Shown here one piece after another: positions 34,100 to 44,202 of a stretch of 64,000 nt of DNA. The translations under genes were made by a program, and so were the position numbers. The first letter of the stretch is position 1, and each line of letters begins with the position of its first letter. Source of the stretch: Cristatella mucedo (Eukaryota > Bryozoa > Phylactolaemata > Cristatellidae); NCBI GenBank assembly GCA_009760855.2, contig WPIO01000051.1, positions 1,168,001 to 1,232,000 on the forward strand, given 5' to 3'. The notes beneath the pieces were generated by a model. The model searched no databases and was not told where the DNA came from. It was given only the letters and a program-made list of their open reading frames with translations.

Positions 34100-34430
34100 T
34101 GGATTGCTGGTTTCCCCATTCTCATGCAGCTGTGACGTAGCTCCACTGAAAATGACAAGTGAGTACTCCCGGCAAAGCCGAAAAAGCTGCGAGAAAGCCG
34201 ATCAAATTCCAGATTTATGGATAAAGGGAAAATCGCTTTCTCCAAACAGCTCCCAAACATAGTCCACATAATGTTTTCGTTGTCACTAGTAACAATGCTC
34301 AAAGTCCAGAATATCCTTTTGAAAGCACTCTCATTGCTCCTCCGAGTTAGCTCTTATATTCCTTACTGGAATTTATCGAGATTAGCATCGAGGATATGAA
34401 CTTTGAGGGACTTCCTCCCCGCTCTAGAGA
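34100..34430 (-). mobile_element. Unclassified DNA transposon coding remnant, second copy
   Basis: On the minus strand SLKVHILDANLDKF (about 34,408-34,367) is followed in shifted frames by IRANSEEQ, ECFQKDILDFEHCY and HYVDYVWELFGESDF. This is the same motif order as at 21,990-22,485, with independent lesions. Confidence 0.65.
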
Positions 34431-34554
34431 GCGGCCTCGGGCGACTCCATGCGCGGTGTGAACCTTTACGTGACTACTTCGTGAATCCTTCGGGTATTCG
34501 GCTTATGTGTCTTCGCTGTGACTGTACTAAAGGTACATGGTTGCTATTATAGCG

Positions 34555-36085
34555 TTAACTTAGGTGAATTTTCTTATTCTTTATAGTGGCAAACTGGTCT
34601 ATTACAGTTTGAAAGTCAGTATTCACCAGTGTTTCTTTCTGTATGCTTAACAAAGTCAAATCGGAGAGTCGATCTTGCCCCGGTGATGCTTTGGGATAAG
34701 GCAGTATTGTCTTCAGCTTGCTAAATGAACGTTCACAATTGGAAACTGATACAGCAATGGTGAGAAGAACTTGCAAAGGAAGCTCTCAATTTAGGGAACG
34801 CATCTCCTCCATAACTGACAATGAAAGACCTGAGTTCCAGCGGTGTGTTTGATGCCAAGTCGTGATGTCGGGCAAGAAGCATTTTACAGTCAAATATTTC
34901 GCTGTACAGCTCTGTTCCATCAACGTCTGAACAATAGAAGCCTCCAAGATCTAGACATTGCTGAAGAGTTTGGTCTGTTTAAATGTCTTCAAAAGCTGCT
35001 CAACCTCCATCAAGAAACCAAATTTGACATCAAGACATGTGAGCCGGGAAAACTAGTTGTAATTTCTTGTCGCAAATAGTCTATGCAGCTCTTCATTATT
35101 CTTGAAATCTACCCATCAGCCGTGAGACCAACATCTCGAGAGAATTCTCCAGGCATCTGTGTCCGTCGGCGTATTCTTCATTGAACTGCAACTCCCCATT
35201 TCACATTTTCACATTTTCTTTTGGCATCTAGTGATCATTCCTGGCACAGGTCATCTCAAAGTCTCGACAACACAACCTCAAGAGAGTGTTGGTCAAAAGA
35301 GGCGCCTTTGAAGTTCATCTTTGGAATCTGCTGTCTTTTCTGACTGTGGTCAATCTTCCTTAAGATGCTGTACAAAAATGGCAACAGAGACAACAAGTTC
35401 AGATCAAATACCTGTACGAGAGTGCCAGCTTCACTTCATGTTTCAAGTGCTCCACTTGTGTCCTCAGAGTTGCTCCATAAGACCTACAATGCTGTGTAGT
35501 CCATCATCGATAGCTTTCAGAGCCTCCACTCTTGCGCTCCACCTTGTTGCAGAGTCACGTTTGGCAATGACGGCTAAGACTTTCTTCAGTTCTTCCCAAC
35601 CCAGAGTTGATCCTGAAAAGAATAAGTGGGTGCTCTCTATTGTTCCAAAAAAGGTAATGACAACGGAATCTTGACTTGCACCATGAGCTCCTGTTAGGTT
35701 CAAGCTGCGGTTATCACGGTTAATAAAAATTGCCTTCTCATTCTTGACAGTGTTCTCCTTTGGACACATGACAAGCGGTCAGACATGACTGCTGTATTGT
35801 CTTAGCACTGCGATCATGCCGAGATGAAAGCGATGTTTCACTTACACGAGCGACCCAGTGCAGAGAGGCATGTATCTCGCTAGCTTGACCCTTGCCTGTC
35901 TAGTCCATTGAAATAAGTCTAACAGTCAAGTCCAATTGAAACAAGGACTTGCTTGTCATCAAGATTGGTATTATCGCATGAAAACGGTTTTACAAAAACA
36001 TGCACAATCCATTTTGCCTTTGGTGCCGATTGAACTTGGCGCCCGGGGACATCTGTCTCCCTGCCCACCCCTTGCTACGCCACTG
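34555..36085 (-). mobile_element. hAT transposon remnant (ZMYM1-like)
   Basis: The minus strand carries, in broken frames, NRSLNLTGAHGASQDSVVIT then FFGTIESTHLFFSGST and SATRWSARVEALKAID (35,464-35,769), and at the end SVSNCERSFSKLKTILPY with DRLSDLTLLSIQKETL (34,555-34,776), the hAT C-terminal dimerisation region. The element starts with CAGTGGCGTAGCAAGG at 36,085, a hAT-type terminal repeat. Stops and frameshifts between 34,780 and 35,460 make it inactive. The 3' terminal repeat was not located. Confidence 0.82.
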
Positions 36086-36296
36086 TCGTGGCGAGCGCTG
36101 TAATGCCCAGTGCATCGTTGACCTTAGAGACGTCCCCTCCTAGCGCGAGAAAGCGAAAGTAGTGTTTCTAGGCGTCGCCGATCGGTGAAAACAAACAGCA
36201 GTCTTTACCTGTCTGGTGCATTGAGCGTCGTCGCAATGCGGCCAGTCCCCCTCCACTCGCACGCTCGGCCTTCGGCAGGCGAAGCTGGGGGAGGGG

Positions 36297-36665
36297 GTGA
36301 TTGGCCTAGCGCACGATCTGTTTACTTCGCCCGGCGACTACGCCGCCGAAGGTCGACGGGCCGATGGCGGTTCTCAACGAGCAGAAGCTCATCTGACACC
36401 GATCGACGGCGACAAGTGGGCGGAGCTGCTGCTGTCCGAGGGGGACGGTGACGCTCCCCAGCCGAGGCGGCGTCAAGGGCTTGCGGATCCCGCCGGCGAC
36501 CGCAGGCCCGAGTCCAGCGGCCTTGAGCGAGTCGTGCAGGAGGCGGCCCGTTCACTCAGGGCCCATGCCGTGGTAGGCGGTGGTGCAGCATTATGCGAGC
36601 CGCTAGCACGAGCGAGTAGAGCGCCAGCCACTTCGCCAAGAGGCCCTTTAATTGGCAAGCCTTAA
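36297..36665 (+). CDS. GC-rich open frame, unknown, doubtful
   Basis: A 122-codon plus-strand frame starts MIGLAHDLFTSPGDYAAEGR and includes AHLTPIDGDKWAELLLSEGD. It sits in a small isolated GC-rich patch (about 36,120-36,650) right next to the outer end of the hAT element. Overlapping frames are also open, so composition may explain it. No domain is recognised. Confidence 0.2.
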   Translation: MIGLAHDLFTSPGDYAAEGRRADGGSQRAEAHLTPIDGDKWAELLLSEGDGDAPQPRRRQGLADPAGDRRPESSGLERVVQEAARSLRAHAVVGGGAALCEPLARASRAPATSPRGPLIGKP

Positions 36666-36904
36666 AGCGTCCTGGCAGGAGGAAAGTATGCCAAGATCGA
36701 GCATTGCGGGGAAAGCTAGCAAGCAGTCCAAGGTTGAGTGCGCTATTCAACTAGCTAATGCTGTCATTTGTGCGCATTGACAGTCCCCCTATCTGCTGTG
36801 GGCACTGTCTGTGCCCATAGCAGCATTTTCAACATAGCAGCCAGCGTTTGCTTATTTCAAAATTAAATGAGCTCATTTTGAGATATCCTTTCGGCTTACA
36901 TCTT

Positions 36905-37065
36905 TCCTCCATTATCCCGTAAACTCCAAATCCTAAAAAATAAACCCTAAGCCCCCAACCCAAAAAACATACAAAACCTAATCACCGAACCATGAACTGT
37001 AAACCTAAAGGCACACAAGCACTAAATCCTAAATTCTCAAGCCAAAACCAAAAAGAACGCGTGTA
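36905..37065. repeat. Degenerate CCCTAAA-like array
   Basis: AAACCCTAAGCCCCC, CCTAATCACC, AACCTAAAGG and TAAATCCTAAATTC words on the plus strand, comparable to 15,240-15,385 and likewise preceded by a GTGCCCATAG-bearing segment. Confidence 0.5.
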
Positions 37066-37113
37066 ATTAATGTAAATATAAAGACGGAGGCTATTACGTT
37101 GAACAGGCAGCTA

Positions 37114-37500
37114 TACCCAGGTTAGGTTCGGTTGGCTGGAACAGCTGTAAGGTAGGGTCACTGCCTAGGCCAGAGCGTGACCTATTCGGTGGCCGGGTAT
37201 GCCATGACGCGAGGCAAGGCGGGCTCTTGAGGAAGTGATGTTGGCTGTCTAACCCATGGGGTTGGGCGCTCTCGGTCTCACCGAGTTACCCATCTGGATG
37301 GGTATAGGCGTGCTCCGGCGATGTGGCCGTGCATCCAAGCCGACGAGGACCAAAGGCCTGAGTGGGACTGAAGATTAACACACTCGTTGTTGCAGCTTGT
37401 ATATTTCGCGTTTACCCTGTAGCGTGTTGTTCGTCGCTCCCCTCCATGAGCTGAGTTGTACCTCGCTGGCGAATTCTCGTTACTGCCGCCCATGGAAATA
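37114..37500. mobile_element. Truncated, divergent solo LTR relative
   Basis: TACCCAGGTTAGGTTCGGTT, GTGCTCCGGCGATGTGGCCG and CACTCGTTGTTGCAGCTTGT follow the same order as the first half of the LTRs at 38,401 and 42,583. The second half is missing. Confidence 0.75.
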
Positions 37501-37526
37501 CTATGGGGCCTGACACGGGCATGCAG

Positions 37527-37597
37527 TCAACTGCCCTTCTGACTCAGCAACGTTTGTCACTTTCTCTTTCTTGCTTGAGATGAAGTCGGTTGGCTAA
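37527..37597 (+). repeat. LINE B fragment
   Basis: ACTGCCCTTCTGACTCAGCA, then TTTCTCTTTCTTGCTTGAGA and TGAAGTCGGTTGGCTA, as in LINE B (LLRETKSVGY region). It is cut off at the TAA run of the next SINE. Confidence 0.65.
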
Positions 37598-37783
37598 TAA
37601 TAATAATAATAATAATCCTAGCTGATTAAACAGCCTCTTTTTGTATAACGACAGAAGAGCCTTTACGGCTATCACCACCGCTTGCAGCAGCAATAAAGAA
37701 TCGCCCACCACAGGAATCGAACCCACGACCTCGGGACCGAGGTCGTGAAAGCAACCGCCTTACCTAGTGTGCCATCACGGCTC
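37597..37783 (-). mobile_element. tRNA-derived SINE-1, full-length reference copy
   Basis: On the minus strand: box A-like GATGGCACACTAGGTAAGGC, GTTGCTTTCACGACCTCGGT, box B-like GTGGGTTCGATTCC, the body ATTCTTTATTGCTGCTGCAA and GGCTCTTCTGTCGTTATACA, then AATCAGCTAGG and an ATT tail. This is the most complete copy in the window. Confidence 0.9.
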
Positions 37784-38330
37784 ACCACTTGATAAAGCGC
37801 CCTCAACTCGATCTCTCTCTCTCTCTCTCTAGGCGCTTTACATTTGCTGCAAAGGGAAATGCAAATGAATAGTGAGTAATATCATGCTTGATAAACAAAC
37901 AACATGAATAACATGGTTAGGGGTAACATGCACAGGGTCAGCATGCAAATGTGGTTAGTGGCAGCATGCACAGTATCAGCACGCATAAGCACATGAAGGA
38001 CGAGTCATAGGGACCCACTAATTGCTGTCCTAATTAGGTGTGTTTTTAAGTTCTTTTTAAATGTGGTCAGGTCAGGGGATGTTCTGACGCAGGTCGGGAG
38101 GGAGTTCCAGGCTTGGGGAGCATACGCACTAAATGCACGGTCTCCAGAGGATTTGAGGTTTGTACGAGGTATTGGTAGACTGATTCCGAAAAGCGGCAGG
38201 TAGTACGATGCTTGGCCTGATGGGGGAGTGTATCTGAGAGATAGGCTGGAGCCAATGAGTGAAGTGACCTAAAAGTGAGCGACAAAACCTTGAAGTCAAT
38301 CCGTTGCTTGACTGGTACTGGCTACCGAAA
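37784..38330 (-). mobile_element. LINE A copy
   Basis: On the minus strand: RT end ([21 protein letters not shown], frame broken later), the 3' UTR and a tail whose hairpin loop has expanded into a (GA)n run (37,812-37,830). It abuts the SINE-1 copy directly. Confidence 0.85.
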
Positions 38331-38380
38331 AGCCACTAAGGCTTTGAGCGAGCTGTAGGAAAACCCCTGTATCACCCAGC
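38320..38380 (+). repeat. LINE B fragment
   Basis: GGCTACCGAAAAGCCACTAA, GGCTTTGAGCGAGCTGTAGG resembles the [11 protein letters not shown] region and tail start of LINE B. Confidence 0.5.
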
Positions 38381-38400
38381 GATCGCTGTGGCTACAATAT

Positions 38401-39116
38401 TGTACCCAGGTTAGGTTAGGCTAGCTGGGGCGGGACGGCTGTAATTTGGTTAGGGTCACCGGCTAGGTCGGGGTCTGACCTATGGGTATGACCGGATGTG
38501 CGGTGACGAGAGGTCACCGGGGCTCTAGGGGAACGGGAGTTGGCCGTGTAAGTCGTTGTGTTGGAGGCTGTCGGTCTCGCCTGTTAGGCATCTGGATGGG
38601 TGCAGGAGTGCTCCGGCAATGCGGCCACGAACGCAAGGCAACGAGTACCCATGCCCGAGCGGAACTGGATAGAACGCTCGTTGTTGTGACTTATATATTC
38701 CGCATTCCCCTTGTAACGTGTTCGTGGCCCCCCCCCGCCCCTCGAGAGTTGTTGTCTTTCGGCGGAAGCTCTCGACTGTGGTGGACGTCGACTCCGACTA
38801 GCCAAGCAGTCATTCAGCTAGCCGGATCTTTTACGGCGTACGCTCGTACTGTTGGAACGGAGTCGGTACAACCGCGGGACTTCGGAAGCCGACTGAGCAA
38901 CTAACACGTTTGTTCGTGCTTGCTTCGTCATCTCGCGTCCCTGTAGTTTACTGTGTGTAGGATCCCCCTGTTGACTTGTTTAGTTCCCCTGTTGATGGCG
39001 CATGCAATATTATAAAGAGGTTTAACCTGACGGCCGCTCGTCTTACCCTAGCTCAGTGGCCTGGGCATGGCGAGGCTTGGCGGGAATTAGCCTCTGACAC
39101 CTGTAACTCAGCTACA
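38401..39116. mobile_element. Solo LTR with target-site duplication
   Basis: 716 bases from TGTACCCAGG to CTCAGCTACA (TG..CA ends), flanked on both sides by ATAT (38,397-38,400 and 39,117-39,120). It is collinear along its whole length with the LTR at 42,583-43,321. No internal region (gag, pol) adjoins it. The boundary is slightly ambiguous because GCTACAATAT occurs on both sides. Confidence 0.85.
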
Positions 39117-39159
39117 ATATATACACGAGCATATCACTGCCTCTTGGCAGGCCGCGCCT

Positions 39160-39510
39160 ACACCTCAACATCCGGTTCTCAAACCGGACCTGGTCATCGA
39201 CAACGGCACCGACACGGTCATAGTCGACACGACGGTGCCGTTCGATTGCAGTGAGGATGCTTTGGTGGTGGCGGCCGGAAAACGGTTGAAAAGTACAAGG
39301 TCATAGCCCGGTCTCTCTTGACCGCTGGCTACCGGACGGCGGTGGTGAGGCCCTTCGTGGTCGGCATCCAGTGGCCCGATAATGAAGCCTGCCTGGCCGA
39401 CCTCGTCATTGCACTCGGAAAAAAGACGGCATTGCAGCAGCTGTTCGTCTCGGATGCCATTTCCGGTTCGGAAGCTGCGTGGTACGTGTTCCTGAACCCG
39501 GTAGTCGCCG
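39160..39510 (+). mobile_element. R2-like retrotransposon C-terminus, frameshifted
   Basis: LKPDLVIDNGTDTVIVDTTV is followed, after a frameshift near 39,290, by KYKVIARSLLTAG, FVVGIQWPDN and LFVSDAISGSEAAWYVF. The order PDLVV, VDVTVP, KY, VGxxGxW, VSDxI is that of the endonuclease-like end of R2-type and related retrotransposon proteins, from memory of that family. Only the last about 110 codons remain. Confidence 0.65.
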
Positions 39511-39664
39511 GTAGCACCCGCAGCCAAGGCAGAGCAGGGCTCCACCGGTTTATGCACATATACCATATATTAAATTTTGATAAACCAGTTATATATATAA
39601 TACATTTTTATAGCTCCCAGAGATGACACTCTCTTTCTAAGCACTTTACATGAGCTGAATTGTG

Positions 39665-39725
39665 TTCTCTTGAGGTGCTAAGAAATGTTGTATAGTTCTA
39701 CAAAACATTTCTTAGCACCTCATGA

Positions 39726-39728
<3 letters not shown>
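39665..39728. repeat. 25-bp inverted repeat (hairpin)
   Basis: Left arm 39,665-39,689 and right arm 39,704-39,728 pair over 25 bases with one mismatch, around a 14-base loop. The inner 18 bases (GAGGTGCTAAGAAATGTT) are perfect. The arm text resembles the LINE tail TTCTCTGAGGGCGCTTTA, so it may be two tails head to head. Confidence 0.85.
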
Positions 39729-39760
<32 letters not shown>

Positions 39761-39933
39761 TACTTGATAAAGCGCCCTCAGAGAACTTAATCTCTTTCTA
39801 GGCGCTTTACATTTGCTGCAAAGGGAAATGCAAATGAATAGTGAGTAATGCTTTATCATGCTTGAAAAACAAACAAAATGAATAACATGGTTAGGGGTGA
39901 CATGCACAGGATCAGCATGCAAATGAGAACAGA
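39729..39933 (-). mobile_element. LINE A 3' UTR fragment
   Basis: On the minus strand: GCATGCTGATCCTGTGCATG, CACCCCTAACCATGTTATTC, the tail hairpin and a long (ATT)n end at 39,729-39,760. No RT sequence. Confidence 0.88.
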
Positions 39934-39934
39934 A

Positions 39935-41195
39935 TTAAATTTGATTATAGTCACATACAGACCATAATTAGGGGTTTAGGGTTCAGGCTACTCATATGCA
40001 TGACTTCTTCGAAGCAGTCAACCTGTCAGCAGGGCTGTGCAGCTGGTCAGTAGTGGCCGAGCAACAGCCACCCAGCGAAAGCCAGCGGTGGCGGAGGCAG
40101 CTGCAGCCTCCTCCTCCTCAGCGTGCCACATGCAGACACTAGACACGTGCAGGCACCTGAGTGCTGCTCGGCTGTTGGGCACAAAAACCGAACCGAAACG
40201 ACATTCAAACGATCATGCACAAGCATGCACCAGAGGGTAGGCGGCTTTCCTCTACACGGCCTTTTGCCCCCCTGTTTCAAGGTGGAAGCCACAAGCTCGG
40301 GCCTTGGGGATGCCCTCGGGCGCTTTCATCAGCCACCTCCGGTGCAAAAGATGAGGGTCTCTTTTGCAAGCTGCTGCGAGGCGCACTTGGCTGCAGCTGC
40401 TGCAGCTCGATCCAACCGAAGAAGGCCGCACCACCTTCGATGCAGCTGCTGGCTTCGCTATGCACAGGCAGGCAGGCAATGCTGCCAACTCCTTCATTCA
40501 ACCGATGCCCTCTAGCCGATTCTAAAAGTAATAATAGCAATAATAAGACCATTAGTATGGTGCACCAAGAGAATTAAATCGCTGTCTAGGTACTTAAAGG
40601 CAGCTAGCAGGCGAGTTCGGCTAGCTTGGTCAGTCGTGGGAGTACTTTGGCATGCACAGGAGCTGCCACTGCGTTTAGCTACTGATAATGTCTCTCGTGC
40701 TGCCAACGACTGCATGCACACGACCTCCACACCGCCCATCCTGGGAGCTGACCTCAACGAAAAAACAAGACATAAGTTGGCAAATTAACTGCCACAGCCA
40801 GCCACGACTACCAACACTTCCTAAGAAACCGAAGAGCATCATCACAGCACACTGCAGCAAACTCACTTACCCCAACCAAGCAAAAGCTTGTCGTTTGGTT
40901 TTGCTTCCACTAAGCAGAAGATCTCAAATTAACCCTGCAAGTGCAGCAGCGTAGAACATAATGAAAAGCTAACGGACGGCTGCCACCGGTTGCTGCCACG
41001 GCACCAGAGGTGGGACTACGCCCGGAGAGTACTGGCTTGTAGTAGTAGCTGTTGTTGTAGCAGTAGCGCAACTCAAAAAAAAAAAGAAACACCAAGATAC
41101 ATCAACGCCTTCACACGGTTTTCTCCAACCCACCTAACCCCACCACATGCATGAGCAATGCATAAGCATGAGTCTACTCACACACTGCCAGGGGG
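39935..41195. other. Downstream flank of the fucosyltransferase
   Basis: This interval should hold the 3' UTR of the minus-strand gene. Open frames of 80-140 codons at 40,037-40,577 have no recognised domain. A short LINE-like tail (GCACCAAGAGAATTAAATCG, CTGTCTAGGTACTTAAAG) lies at 40,558-40,600. No AATAAA signal could be placed with confidence. Confidence 0.35.
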
Positions 41196-41201
41196 TGGGA
41201 A

Positions 41202-42302
41202 TCAAGTCATGCCAATCCAACGAGGGAGATAGTAGTCCTCCTCCTTGTACGTCTGGTAGAGGTTGGACGACTTGCTAATGAAATCCCTATAATAAACCAC
41301 GTCATCGCCCGTGAGGAACGCTGACCACCAGCCATAACTGCCGCCGGTGATGATGCTGTGGTTGCATCGGCTGAGCACGGCAAAGTCCATCTCTGCGCTG
41401 CCGCTGACGGCAGCAAAGCGCTCGGCTCCAATGCCTTGACTCATGAACACTTCCGTCAGCCACGGCCAATCGTCGGTTGCCACGAGGAACATCACGTCGC
41501 TGCGCGGCTCAAATTTATCCAGGTAGTGCTTCATCGCCCTGCCAATGTAGCCCGCAGGTGCCGCAGTGTACAGACTCGGGGTGCCCAGCATGTCGCCTCG
41601 CCTGACGTGCACACCTACGAACACCGTCTCTTTAGCTGACCGAGAGGCGGCGGCCATCGTCCATCGGAGGAACGAGCGGGCCGCATCCTCGTACTGCTGC
41701 CTGAGCGAATACTGCCGTCTGATCTCCGCCATATGGCGATCGAAGTATTTCCATGACTGAAGGTAGCCCTTTAATATGACGACAGGCTTCGTGAACGTGG
41801 CTGCGGACGCTACAGCCGCATTGTAGAGTCCCCAGCCGGGTTCATTTATCTGCTGCGCCGACTGCAGAAGCCTGCTGTCCGAGCTGCTGTCGGCGTCGAT
41901 TCGGAAGAGCTCTTTCATTTGCACGTAGCCTCTCGATTTTCCATCTTCATCCATCATTACTGTCAGCGGCAATTTATGGTGAAGAGCCACGCTCAGGGTA
42001 GAAGCGTATTGGAACATCCTGTTTCCCAAACGCGCAAGAGGCCAGTCGAAGCTCGCTAGGACGAGCCGAGCAGCTGAAGGCTGTTGGGTGAGCGGCTGAA
42101 ACCTAGCGCTACTAGCATTGCTGGGCGGCCCGCTTGACGAACCGTCGAGCACTGCTTGAGTTGGCACGATAGCACTTCGTGGAAATTGATGATCCGGCGC
42201 GCGCTGGCACGAACTAAGGCCAAAAGCCACAAAGTATACGACTGTGGGCGACCAAAAGGAGTACGCCGAGCACAGCAAGCACAGTCCTATACATCGCTGC
42301 AT
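41202..42302 (-). CDS. Alpha-1,2-fucosyltransferase (GT11)
   Basis: Transfers fucose from GDP-fucose in alpha-1,2 linkage, normally to terminal galactose of glycans, in the Golgi. The single exon of 366 codons has the family layout: a short N-terminus, a hydrophobic anchor (about residues 5-31), a Ser/Pro-rich stem to about 75 and the catalytic domain. Visible motifs are RLGNRMFQYAS (91-101), GYLQSWKYF (179-187), VHVRRGD (231-237, the GDP-fucose-binding motif) and DFAVLSRCNHSIITGGSYG (306-324) followed by WWSAFL. Length fits animal FUT1/FUT2 relatives. Possible N-glycosylation sites at N62 and N314. No lesion is seen, so it is probably functional. The acceptor sugar cannot be told from sequence. 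Two solo LTRs lie on either side. Confidence 0.95.
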   Translation of the reverse strand: MQRCIGLCLLCSAYSFWSPTVVYFVAFGLSSCQRAPDHQFPRSAIVPTQAVLDGSSSGPPSNASSARFQPLTQQPSAARLVLASFDWPLARLGNRMFQYASTLSVALHHKLPLTVMMDEDGKSRGYVQMKELFRIDADSSSDSRLLQSAQQINEPGWGLYNAAVASAATFTKPVVILKGYLQSWKYFDRHMAEIRRQYSLRQQYEDAARSFLRWTMAAASRSAKETVFVGVHVRRGDMLGTPSLYTAAPAGYIGRAMKHYLDKFEPRSDVMFLVATDDWPWLTEVFMSQGIGAERFAAVSGSAEMDFAVLSRCNHSIITGGSYGWWSAFLTGDDVVYYRDFISKSSNLYQTYKEEDYYLPRWIGMT

Positions 42303-42518
42303 CCGTCCGACTGCAGTTTCCCTTGTCGACGGCGACGATAGTGCGGCGGCAGCTTCCGCTGCGGCTACCTCCGAATCTTACTAGTAGCAACGCGAGCGGA
42401 GGCTACGGCATTCACCGGCCACATGCATCGCCAGGAAAGAGTCATCCGACGCACCGGGCAAAGGAGGCCTGAGTGCAAAATTACCCTGGGTTCTCAGAAA
42501 TGGCTACCGGCGCCGATG

Positions 42519-42523
<5 letters not shown>

Positions 42524-42570
<47 letters not shown>
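42524..42570. repeat. (GA)n microsatellite
   Basis: An uninterrupted GA run of about 47 bases lies between the fucosyltransferase 5' flank and an LTR. Confidence 0.97.
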
Positions 42571-42572
<2 letters not shown>

Positions 42573-42582
42573 TGCATACACT

Positions 42583-43321
42583 TGTACCCAGGCTGGGTTC
42601 AGTTGGCTGGGACCGGACGGCTATAGTGAGGGTTAGGGTCACCGGCTAGGCCGGGGTCGGACCCTACGGCACGGCCGGATGTATGCGGTGACGTTAAGTC
42701 ACCGGGGCTCTTGGGTACGGGAAGTTGGCCAAGTAAGTCGTGGTGTTGGAGGCTCCCGGTCTCGCCGAGTTATGCACCTGGATTCGTGCAGGCGTGCTCC
42801 GGCGATGCTGCCACGCACGCAAGGGAACTAGTACCCAAGGCCCGAGCGGAGCTGGATAGATCGCTCGTTGTTGACTTGTTTATACCGCGTCCCCCCCCGT
42901 GTAGTGTGTTCGTGACCCCCCCCCGTGTGTTGGTGTCTTTCGGTGGAAGCTTACGACTGTGGTAGTTGTCGACTCGGACTAGCCAAGCAGTTACTCAGCC
43001 AGCCGGGTTTTGGACGGCGTACGCTCGTACTGTTGGGTTCGGAGTCGGTACAACGACAGGACTGCAGAAGCCGACTGACCCCAACTAACACGTTTGTTCG
43101 AGCTTGCTGCGTCGTCTTGCGCCCCCGTAGTGTACTGTGTATAGGACCTTCCCTGTAGACTTGTTTAGTTCACCTGTTGTTGTTGGCGCATGCGGTATAA
43201 AGATGTTTAACCTGACGGCCGCTCGTCTTACCCTAGCTCGGCGGCATGGCGAGCGGCAGCGTGGCCTGAGTATGGCGGGGTTTGGCGGGAAATAGCCTTT
43301 GACCCCAGGAACTCGGTTACA
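42583..43321. mobile_element. Solo LTR with target-site duplication
   Basis: 739 bases from TGTACCCAGG to ACTCGGTTACA, flanked by CACT at 42,579-42,582 and 43,322-43,325. The same orientation and layout as the LTR at 38,401. The different target duplications show the two are independent insertions, not the two LTRs of one element around the fucosyltransferase. Confidence 0.87.
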
Positions 43322-43329
43322 CACTTGTA

Positions 43330-44200
43330 AAAGGTCGACCGTGGCGTCTCCTTAGGTGCATCCGCTTTTTGGTCCAGACTTCAGGTTGGAAGCGCGTATG
43401 AAAGGGCTGAGGTTGCCTAGCCCCATAGATATCGATGGATCCCTAGAAGGCCGCCGTCCCAGCCAGTGCCGATTGCTAGAGCCGCAGTGGGGCCGCCTGG
43501 ATGGATGTTTATTGTTCCAATAACTAGCCAATAAATTGTTAATATATAGATACGCTCACTTCGTGCGTACAAACAAAGCAACCTACACGTGCAGGTTCAG
43601 GATAAAAATGCTGTGACTGAATAATGGATCTTGGTACAAACGCGGTGTGCGGTTCCACATCCAGACAGAACTAGGCAGCAAAATGCTGCACTTACCCTAC
43701 GACTTCCTCTTTGCCGGCACTGACTTTCCAGCTAGTTAGGGAGTTTACACTATAAAAACATTGAGGGCCGACTTAGTCCCGCCCACAGCGCCCTGCTTTA
43801 ATTCGGGAGGCTGGTATAGAAGACAATTTTCCGGGAAAGCCGCCGGGATATCACCCGCAGAAATTGAGGTTGCCGCTGCAGTCGTCATTGTTGAGTAGTA
43901 TGAGAGGAATATAAATAAAAATAAGAAGGGATATAAAAGAGAATTTTCGGGGAAATGCATTGTGCTAAGTAATGTATGCCGTCACGAGTTTGTTGGTGTC
44001 TTTCATAATCAGACGTGCGGTGTCTTCTTCGTGGAAAAGGAGTAAGCCTGATTTTGACGAGAGTCTTTTCTTCCGACCAACTCTTTGGTGTATACGTCAC
44101 CAATACCACGGAGGGTCCGGACTTTGGGAAGACTTGGCGAAGACTCAGCAGCCAAACCCGGTTCTACTTTTTCAGCCAAGACTTGGCACGTGACCTATGC
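43330..44200. other. Unassigned stretch
   Basis: No gene or element supported. A short AAGTCGACCG-type text and AT-rich DNA only; open frames are under 75 codons. Confidence 0.4.
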
Positions 44201-44202
44201 CG

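Noticed and set aside
38397-43325. One complete LTR retrotransposon carrying the fucosyltransferase
   Set aside because: Each LTR has its own matching 4-base target duplication (ATAT and CACT), and no gag or pol sequence lies between them.
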